From contig JANQSK010000532.1 in the NCBI GenBank assembly GCA_028284105.1, positions 1 through 9,946 of the forward strand: DNA of 9,946 bases, given 5' to 3'. Shown here in pieces: positions 5,801 through 9,946 of the stretch. A program made the position numbers and the translations under genes. The stretch is from Anaerolineae bacterium. GTDB lineage: Bacteria > Chloroflexota > Anaerolineae > Promineifilales > Promineifilaceae. Position 1 is the stretch's first letter. The number at the start of each line of letters is the position of its first letter. The notes under the pieces were generated by a model, which saw only the letters and a program-made list of their open reading frames with translations, did not search any database and was not told the origin of the DNA.

Positions 5801-6031
5801 ATGCCAAAGCGTACATATCAACCGAAAATCCGTCGCCGTATGCGTGTTCACGGATTTCGTCAAAGAATGAAAACACATGGCGGACGTAACGTATTAAAAC
5901 GTCGTCGCGCTAAAGGACGTGCTCGTTTAGCAGTAAAAATGAATGAGCATGTGAAACGAATTAACTGGAATGGGAGTTCTGCAACCGCTTATCGCTCTGT
6001 GCAGCGTTTTGGTGGTGGTAAAAAGAACTAA
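5801..6031 (+). CDS. rpmH: 50S ribosomal protein L34 with C-terminal extension
   Basis: L34 is a small basic protein of the large subunit that sits in 23S rRNA. Residues 1-45 give the whole family sequence: MPKRTYQP, then RVHGFRQRMKTHGGRNVLKRRRAKGRARL. The family normally ends there, at 44-47 residues. Here the frame goes on for about 31 more (VKMNEHVKRINWNGSS..., ending FGGGKKN) to a TAA at 6029-6031. The tail is still basic and has Gly/Lys-rich end sequence, so it may be a real extension that contacts rRNA rather than read-through noise. AGGAG at 5790-5794 is 6 nt before the ATG. It is first in the conserved rpmH-rnpA-yidD-yidC-jag order. Confidence 0.95.
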   Translation: MPKRTYQPKIRRRMRVHGFRQRMKTHGGRNVLKRRRAKGRARLAVKMNEHVKRINWNGSSATAYRSVQRFGGGKKN

Positions 6032-6052
6032 TCACATTTTGTAAAGATGATG

Positions 6053-6085
6053 AAAGGGTGGCAAGAGTTTGATAGCCACCTTTTT
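6053..6085 (+). terminator. Intrinsic terminator between rpmH and rnpA
   Basis: AAAGGGTGGC (6053-6062) pairs with GCCACCTTT (6075-6083), with one G-U, giving a stem of about nine pairs. It ends in a run of five T (6081-6085). It fits a factor-independent terminator and would let rpmH mRNA exceed rnpA mRNA, as expected from the very different protein demands. Confidence 0.75.
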
Positions 6086-6099
6086 GGTTATTTGCAACG

Positions 6100-6447
6100 A
6101 TGCTTCCGAAGAGGATGCGCCTTAACCGTGCGACCGATATTGCGTTTGTACGTACATCTGGTAAGAGTTGGCGACATCCTTTAGTTATTTTGTTAGCCAG
6201 AAAAAATAGATTAGAGGGTAGCCGATTCGCTTTTATTGCAAGTCGCCGTGTAGGTAATGCGGTGACGCGAAATCGGTCTAAACGATTCCTCAGAGAATCT
6301 ATTCGTACTGATTTGAATTTGATACAACCTGGTTGGGATTGCTTATTGATTGCCAGACCGGCAATATCCAAGGCACGTTTCATAGATATACAAACGGCCG
6401 TTCATCAATTATTAGAACAAGCGGAACTATTTGGAGGTGAAAGATGA
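6100..6447 (+). CDS. rnpA: Ribonuclease P protein component
   Basis: This protein subunit binds the catalytic RNase P RNA and helps it cleave 5' leaders from pre-tRNAs. The 115 residues are the normal length. The RNR signature SRRVGNAVTRNRSKRFLRE (48-66) is complete. The N-terminal LPKRMRLNRATDIAFVRTSGK matches the family's start, supporting the ATG at 6100, and no other start codon lies nearby in frame. No Shine-Dalgarno sequence is visible. It lies 68 nt after rpmH, behind a terminator hairpin. The stop TGA at 6445-6447 overlaps the yidD ATG (ATGA), indicating translational coupling. AACGGCCGTT at 6393-6402 reads Thr-Ala-Val. Confidence 0.96.
   Translation: MLPKRMRLNRATDIAFVRTSGKSWRHPLVILLARKNRLEGSRFAFIASRRVGNAVTRNRSKRFLRESIRTDLNLIQPGWDCLLIARPAISKARFIDIQTAVHQLLEQAELFGGER
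6393..6402. repeat. AACGGCCGTT palindrome, site 5
   Basis: Near the 3' end of rnpA, read as Thr-Ala-Val. The intergenic copy at 4163-4172 is site 4. Confidence 0.9.
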
Positions 6448-6653
6448 AGAAGATTTTTCTTTGGATAATTCGATTTTATCAAACCGCAATATCTCCTCTG
6501 ACGCCACCTAGCTGTCGTTTTTATCCCACTTGTTCACATTATGGCTATGAAGCCATTGAGAAGTACGGCCTTTTGAAAGGGGGGTGGATGACAACAAAAC
6601 GCGTTTGTCGCTGTCATCCATTTACACCCGGCGGTTTTGATCCCGTTCCTTGA
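6444..6653 (+). CDS. yidD: Membrane protein insertion efficiency factor YidD
   Basis: This small protein assists YidC-dependent insertion at the inner face of the membrane. The 69 residues carry the complete family signature: an amphipathic or hydrophobic start MKKIFLWIIRFYQTAISP, then SCRFYPTCSHYGYEAI (23-38), YGLLKGG (41-47), KRVCRCHPF (52-60) and GGFDPVP at the very end. The three conserved Cys-containing motifs are intact. Start and rnpA stop overlap as ATGA, and GGAGGTG just upstream inside rnpA is a good ribosome binding site. Confidence 0.96.
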   Translation: MKKIFLWIIRFYQTAISPLTPPSCRFYPTCSHYGYEAIEKYGLLKGGWMTTKRVCRCHPFTPGGFDPVP

Positions 6654-6713
6654 TCTTGCTCAGGCATCGCTCTCGTAAGCATTCCCTTGAGGTCGTTCAT
6701 AGAAGTTATGTGA

Positions 6714-7883
6714 ATGACGACATTGATGGAGAGCAATCAATTGGTTAAACAAAAACGGCCGTTTCGACGGTCTTACATCATTTATTTCCTCATTTTGGTT
6801 CCTTTGTTGTTAGGAGCTTGTGCGGGTGCTGGACAAAGCACGAGTTGGCCCGGTTTAACTGCAGAAGAAAATACAGTATACATTGCTTATGGCCCTGGCG
6901 TCTTAGCATTTGATACGGACTCGCAAACGCAACAGTGGGTTTATCCACTAGAAAGTAATGCCACGCTCCAATTTTTCGCAGCCCCGGACGTTGATAACGG
7001 CCGTTTAGTCTTTGGTGACTATGGCGCTATTGGTGGGTTCTTCAATCCCAGTCCAACGATTTCAATTTATGGTTTAGAAGATAACGGATCATCCGTTTCT
7101 GAAATTTGGCCTCCTGTCGAGGGTTTGGCAAATGATCGCATTGCAGCCCAGCCATTGATTGCGGGTGATGTGGTTTATGTTGGCACCTCAGATAACTTGC
7201 TCCTCGCTTTGGATTTGAACAGCGGAGAAGAGCTTTGGCGATTTGAAACAGAGCACAGCGTTTGGGCCCAACCGACACTGGTTGATGACACCCTTTACGT
7301 TTCATCTTTGGATCGACATATTTATGCGCTTGATGCGGCAACAGGTGAGCAAAAGTGGACTGAATTGCTGACAGGCGCTTTGTCAGGCAAGCCTATCGTA
7401 GAAAATGGCCTTGTGATTCTTTCTAACTTTGACACAAAACTTCACGCCTTGGATGCTGAAACTGGTGACTCTGTTTGGGTTGCTGAATCGAATGAATGGG
7501 TTTGGTCTGCGCCAACGGTAGCTGATGGCACTGTTTACTTCGGTGATTCATCGGGCGCTATTTTCGCTGTTTCTTTGGAAACGGGTGAACAAATCTGGCA
7601 GCAACAAGCACCTGGTGCAGTTCAAACAAGCCCTGTTGTTGCAAATGGACTCGTCTATATCGCCTCAGCAGGACCAGAAGAGTCTGAGACGGGTATTGTT
7701 CAAGCCTTATCAGTTGAAGATGGAACGGCCGTTTGGGATGAAACGACCACTGCACCTGTATTCACCACACCTGTCATTGTGAATGATATTTTGGTTGTTG
7801 CAGTGAATAGCCAAAGTGAACTGCTCGTGGGATATGATCTTGAAAGAGGAACACGTCAATGGTCATTCTTGCCAGAGTCGTAA
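6714..7883 (+). CDS. PQQ-repeat beta-propeller lipoprotein (BamB-like fold)
   Basis: 389 residues. A basic N-terminus (KQKRPFRRS) and hydrophobic stretch (about 21-35) end in the lipobox LGAC with Cys36, so it is probably an extracytoplasmic lipoprotein. The rest holds seven repeats of the PQQ/propeller type, A-x-D-x-x-(T/S)-G-x-x-x-W: for example LLALDLNSGEELWRF, IYALDAATGEQKW, LHALDAETGDSVW and IFAVSLETGEQIW. This is enough for one closed propeller. PQQ binding itself is not implied; many such proteins act as scaffolds. It sits between yidD and yidC, where such a gene is not expected, so a role around YidC-inserted proteins is tempting but unproven. The start is uncertain: ATG at 6714 or ATG at 6726, neither with a clear ribosome binding site. 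It holds three full AACGGCCGTT sites, the most of any gene here. Confidence 0.9.
   Translation: MTTLMESNQLVKQKRPFRRSYIIYFLILVPLLLGACAGAGQSTSWPGLTAEENTVYIAYGPGVLAFDTDSQTQQWVYPLESNATLQFFAAPDVDNGRLVFGDYGAIGGFFNPSPTISIYGLEDNGSSVSEIWPPVEGLANDRIAAQPLIAGDVVYVGTSDNLLLALDLNSGEELWRFETEHSVWAQPTLVDDTLYVSSLDRHIYALDAATGEQKWTELLTGALSGKPIVENGLVILSNFDTKLHALDAETGDSVWVAESNEWVWSAPTVADGTVYFGDSSGAIFAVSLETGEQIWQQQAPGAVQTSPVVANGLVYIASAGPEESETGIVQALSVEDGTAVWDETTTAPVFTTPVIVNDILVVAVNSQSELLVGYDLERGTRQWSFLPES
6754..6763. repeat. AACGGCCGTT palindrome, site 6
   Basis: In the cytoplasmic start of the lipoprotein signal peptide, read as Lys-Arg-Pro-Phe. Confidence 0.9.
6996..7005. repeat. AACGGCCGTT palindrome, site 7
   Basis: In the lipoprotein gene, read in the third frame as Asn-Gly-Arg-Leu. 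Confidence 0.9.
7724..7733. repeat. AACGGCCGTT palindrome, site 8
   Basis: In the sixth propeller repeat of the lipoprotein gene, read as Thr-Ala-Val before the repeat's Trp. Confidence 0.9.
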
Positions 7884-7988
7884 GTAATTTTCAACAAATA
7901 TCTTGAATATAAACATAGGAAATGAAAATTACTTTCAGGAGAACAAAAGCTCAAATGAGTGATTTTTTCAAGATACTTTTTGTTCTCC
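7882..7988 (+). promoter_or_regulatory. GGAGAACAA structured element, copy 2 (upstream of yidC)
   Basis: Stem A is AAGTAATTTTCA (7882-7893) with TGAAAATTACTT (7923-7934), 12 perfect pairs beginning in the stop codon of the lipoprotein gene. Stem B is GGAGAACAAAA (7938-7948) with TTTTGTTCTCC (7978-7988). TATCTTGAA (7899-7907) in loop A is perfectly complementary to TTCAAGATA (7967-7975) in loop B, so the two loops can kiss. Copy 1 shares AGGAGAACAAAAGCT, AAATATCTNGAA and TCAAGATNNTTTTTGTTCTCC in the same order. Confidence 0.65.
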
Positions 7989-8148
7989 ACTTAAATGAAA
8001 CGAAGTTCCTGCTTTGAATAAAACGACGGCTATAAACTTCGTTTCCTTGAGGTTCCAAAGCTTTTGCTTACATGTTTTTCAACTTAGAAACTTCGGAACA
8101 CTTAGGCGGAAAAAATCAATAATTGATCTATCTATAGGATAAATTTTT
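7989..8148 (+). other. Rest of the yidC leader region
   Basis: No gene is visible. It contains a further inverted repeat (7997-8045) and AGCTTTTG at 8059-8066, which is complementary to CAAAAGCT in the 5' arm of stem B (7944-7951) and could compete with it. It also holds a weak AGGAT ribosome binding site at 8136-8140 before yidC. Confidence 0.45.
7997..8045 (+). repeat. 11-bp perfect inverted repeat in the yidC leader
   Basis: GAAACGAAGTT (7997-8007) and AACTTCGTTTC (8035-8045) match perfectly around a 27-nt loop. It follows directly after structured element copy 2 and has no counterpart behind copy 1 or 3. No U-run follows. Confidence 0.7.
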
Positions 8149-9108
8149 ATGTGGGACTTTTTTATCGTCGACCCAATGACGAACATTCTACTACTGCTAT
8201 ACCAATACTTGAATCAGAACTTTGTATTGGCTATTGCTGTTTTCACCATCATTATTCGGCTTGTCACTTTGCCGCTGAACATTCGCCAGCAGAAAAGCAG
8301 TTTACGTATGCAGGAAGTTCAGCCGCAGGTGCGCGCTATTCAACAAAAATATCGTGATAATCCTCAAAAAATGCAGGAAGAGTTCGCCAAGATTGGTTAC
8401 AATCCTGTTGAAACTTTGACGGGCTGTTTGCCGCTACTCATTCAAATGCCCGTGTTGTTTGGTCTATTTGCCGTGCTACGGACCGTATTAGGTACAACGC
8501 CTCAAACGTTATTTGAATTAAGCCAACGTGTTTACACGTGGTTACCCATTGATTTGACAACGTTGTTACCGATTGAAAACACATTCTTTGGCCTAAACTT
8601 AGGACAACCAGACCCCACTTTCATTTTGCCCATTTTGGTATTTGCAACGATGTTTGTTCAACAACGCTATTTGTCGCCTACCACTAACAACAAAAAGAAA
8701 GAAGAAGAGAAAAATGCGAAGGGTCGCAAAGGCAAACAACAGCAGCAAGCTGATGATCCAACGGCTGCAATGACGCAATCGATGCAATATACGATGCCAA
8801 TTATGTTTGGCTTCTTTTCGCTCCAGTTCCAAGCGGGGTTGTCAGTTTATTTCGTTCTCTCGAATATCATTGGGATTGTCCAAGGATATTACACGAAACA
8901 AGTGATGGATCGTGAGCGCGAAGAGCGTGCAAATGCTAAAAAGAATAAGCCGAACAAAAGCAACGCAGAACAATTTAAGGTTTCAGACGAACTGGAATAT
9001 GAAGAGCAAACACCTGACACGATTGAGGCACGTCAATCTGGTCGGAAGAAAACAAATAAAGGGGCGCAACAAACATCAAAACGTAAGAAGCGCTCTGCTA
9101 AACGTTAA
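8149..9108 (+). CDS. yidC: Membrane protein insertase YidC/Oxa1 family
   Basis: This protein inserts and folds membrane proteins, alone or with SecYEG. At 319 residues it lacks the large periplasmic domain of proteobacterial YidC and starts almost directly in the first membrane helix, like Gram-positive and many Chloroflexota forms. The first helix (about 24-44) carries the conserved hydrophilic-groove Arg37 in IIIRLVTLPLN. A charged hairpin follows (45-85), then GCLPLLIQMPVLFGLF (92-107), TFILPILVFATMFVQQRYLSP (157-177) and TMPIMFGFFSLQFQAGLSVYF (215-235). A Lys/Glu/Gln-rich insert (about 180-205) lengthens the loop before the last helices. The C-terminal tail (about 250-319) is strongly basic, as expected for ribosome contact. 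It stands between the structured leader and jag. Confidence 0.96.
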   Translation: MWDFFIVDPMTNILLLLYQYLNQNFVLAIAVFTIIIRLVTLPLNIRQQKSSLRMQEVQPQVRAIQQKYRDNPQKMQEEFAKIGYNPVETLTGCLPLLIQMPVLFGLFAVLRTVLGTTPQTLFELSQRVYTWLPIDLTTLLPIENTFFGLNLGQPDPTFILPILVFATMFVQQRYLSPTTNNKKKEEEKNAKGRKGKQQQQADDPTAAMTQSMQYTMPIMFGFFSLQFQAGLSVYFVLSNIIGIVQGYYTKQVMDREREERANAKKNKPNKSNAEQFKVSDELEYEEQTPDTIEARQSGRKKTNKGAQQTSKRKKRSAKR

Positions 9109-9140
9109 ATGCATCACCAATCATTTGTTGTCTGACATGA

Positions 9141-9214
9141 AGCAAGCGATTGATTAACAGGAGAACAAATCGCTTGCTCAATAATTATCTGCTACTAAAA
9201 ACAGGTTGTTCTCC
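9141..9214 (+). promoter_or_regulatory. GGAGAACAA structured element, copy 3, H-type pseudoknot layout (upstream of jag)
   Basis: Stem 1 is AGCAAGCGATT (9141-9151) with AATCGCTTGCT (9168-9178), 11 perfect pairs. Stem 2 is GGAGAACAA (9160-9168) with TTGTTCTCC (9206-9214). The order 1-2-1'-2' with no spacer between the 5' arm of stem 2 and the 3' arm of stem 1 (they share base 9168) is classical for an H-type pseudoknot, or for two exclusive hairpins. Stem 2 ends 18 nt before the jag ATG. Apart from the GGAGAAC arms the sequence differs from copies 1 and 2. Confidence 0.6.
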
Positions 9215-9232
9215 ATATCGTAGGGATTAATA

Positions 9233-9946
9233 ATGGATAAAATTAGACGGGAAGTAGAGGTTCGGGGAGCTGATATTGATCGTGCAGTTAGTGAAGGGCT
9301 TTCAAAATTAGGTTTACAACGGTCGGAAGTGATCGTTGAGGTGGTTGACGAGGGAAGTCGTGGGCTCTTAGGGCTTGGAAGTCGCGATGCCATTGTCATT
9401 GTTAAAGAAATTACCCCAACTGGTGAGCCAGAACCTGAACCAGTTCCTGAGCCAAAGGTTGTAGAGTCTCCAAAGCCAAAGCAACCAGTCCAAGCTGCAC
9501 CGAAAAAGCAACAGCCTAAACCGAAGGCGAAGCCTCAAAAAGCAGCTTCACAGCCAAAGCCTAAAGCTGAGGCACCAAAATCAAAAGCACCAGAAAAAAC
9601 GGCCGTTTCTATCGCAAAACCAGCTCCAGAAGCGCAAGAAGAAGATCCTGAAATTCTTGAAAAAGAAAAAGCACTTGCCATTGAGGTTGTGACTGGTCTG
9701 TTAGAGCAAATGCAGGTTGAAGCAAAGATCAGCGCTGCAGTTTCAGAACCAGATGATCTGACTGGGAAGCGCATGAATGTGATCAATATCAATGGCGACG
9801 ATCTGGGTGTGTTGATTGGGCCTCGCGGCGATACTTCGAGCTCACTCCAATACGTTTCACGTTTGATGGTGGGACATCGTTTGCGCCAGCGGGCCAACTT
9901 CTCCATTGATGTTGAAGGATATCGCAGTCGACGTGAAACTGCTTTA
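9233..9946 (+). CDS. khpB: Jag/KhpB RNA-binding protein, N-terminal 238 residues (cut by window end)
   Basis: Jag/KhpB proteins bind RNA through a KH and an R3H domain and, in Firmicutes, act with KhpA in cell elongation. The frame is open to the right edge. Residues 1-60 are the Jag-N domain (VEVRGADIDRAVSEGLSKLG, then GSRGLLGLGSRDAIV). Residues about 61-145 are a low-complexity Pro/Lys/Ala/Glu linker. Residues about 146-225 are the KH domain, with LGVLIGPRGDTSSSLQYV holding the GxxG loop as GPRG (196-199) where GKRG is common. The R3H domain should lie beyond the window. The ATG at 9233 begins MDKIRREVEV, with only a weak TAGGGA as ribosome binding site. Location after yidC is the conserved position. 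AACGGCCGTT at 9598-9607 lies in the linker. Confidence 0.93.
   Translation, partial: MDKIRREVEVRGADIDRAVSEGLSKLGLQRSEVIVEVVDEGSRGLLGLGSRDAIVIVKEITPTGEPEPEPVPEPKVVESPKPKQPVQAAPKKQQPKPKAKPQKAASQPKPKAEAPKSKAPEKTAVSIAKPAPEAQEEDPEILEKEKALAIEVVTGLLEQMQVEAKISAAVSEPDDLTGKRMNVININGDDLGVLIGPRGDTSSSLQYVSRLMVGHRLRQRANFSIDVEGYRSRRETAL
9598..9607. repeat. AACGGCCGTT palindrome, site 9
   Basis: In the low-complexity linker of jag/khpB, read as Thr-Ala-Val in a stretch with little sequence constraint. Confidence 0.9.

Noticed and set aside
6941..6949. TTATCCACT, one base from a DnaA box, near rpmH/rnpA where some bacteria have oriC
   Set aside because: It is single, lies inside the lipoprotein gene, and has no companion boxes or AT-rich unwinding region. 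No dnaA is in the window.
8688..8760. Lys/Glu/Gln-rich stretch in yidC as a repeat expansion or frameshift
   Set aside because: It falls in the cytosolic loop before the last membrane helices, the frame continues into conserved motifs, and charged inserts there are tolerated in the family.
9535..9906. Minus-strand open frame opposite jag/khpB
   Set aside because: It mirrors the low-complexity Pro/Lys/Ala linker and KH domain of khpB, whose frame has clear family motifs. Ser/Ala-rich antisense frames are typical shadows.

Overview
This window is a piece of a bacterial chromosome made almost entirely of conserved housekeeping genes. No phage, transposase, CRISPR array, tRNA or rRNA is visible. 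The organism has peptidoglycan (murA). Its YidC lacks the large periplasmic domain typical of proteobacteria, and it carries a PQQ-repeat lipoprotein. Together with the Asp-type MurA active site, this would fit a Chloroflexota-like bacterium or another deep-branching group. That assignment is an inference from gene style, not a measured result.

Layout. (1) Bases 1-557, plus strand: the C-terminal part of an alpha-oxoamine synthase (BioF/KBL-like PLP enzyme), cut by the window start. (2) Bases 617-3222, minus strand: a run read DUF177/YceD -> obg -> nadD, converging on gene 1. (3) Bases 3412-5532, plus strand: rdgB/HAM1 (TTG start), then murA. (4) Bases 5533-9946, plus strand: the classical rpmH - rnpA - yidD - yidC - jag(khpB) cluster, with a seven-repeat PQQ beta-propeller lipoprotein inserted between yidD and yidC. 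jag is cut by the window end.

How the genes work together. The rpmH cluster joins ribosome assembly (L34), tRNA 5' processing (RnpA), membrane protein insertion (YidD, YidC) and an RNA-binding KH protein (Jag/KhpB). obg and DUF177/YceD concern the large ribosomal subunit. nadD makes NAD, rdgB cleans the nucleotide pool, and murA commits UDP-GlcNAc to peptidoglycan. A good sigma70-type promoter lies directly behind murA, and a long leader with several hairpins precedes rpmH.

Two signals are not explained by the genes. First, the perfect palindrome AACGGCCGTT occurs nine times (11 times as ACGGCCGT) in and between genes on both strands, where about 0.01 copies are expected. It behaves like the HIP1 palindrome of cyanobacteria. 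Second, three intergenic elements built on GGAGAACAA...TTGTTCTCC precede rdgB, yidC and jag. Copies 1 and 2 are homologous over about 100 nt. In every copy the hairpin loop is complementary to a segment just upstream, giving an H-type pseudoknot or kissing-loop layout. This looks like a repeated structured RNA or regulatory element that I do not recognise.
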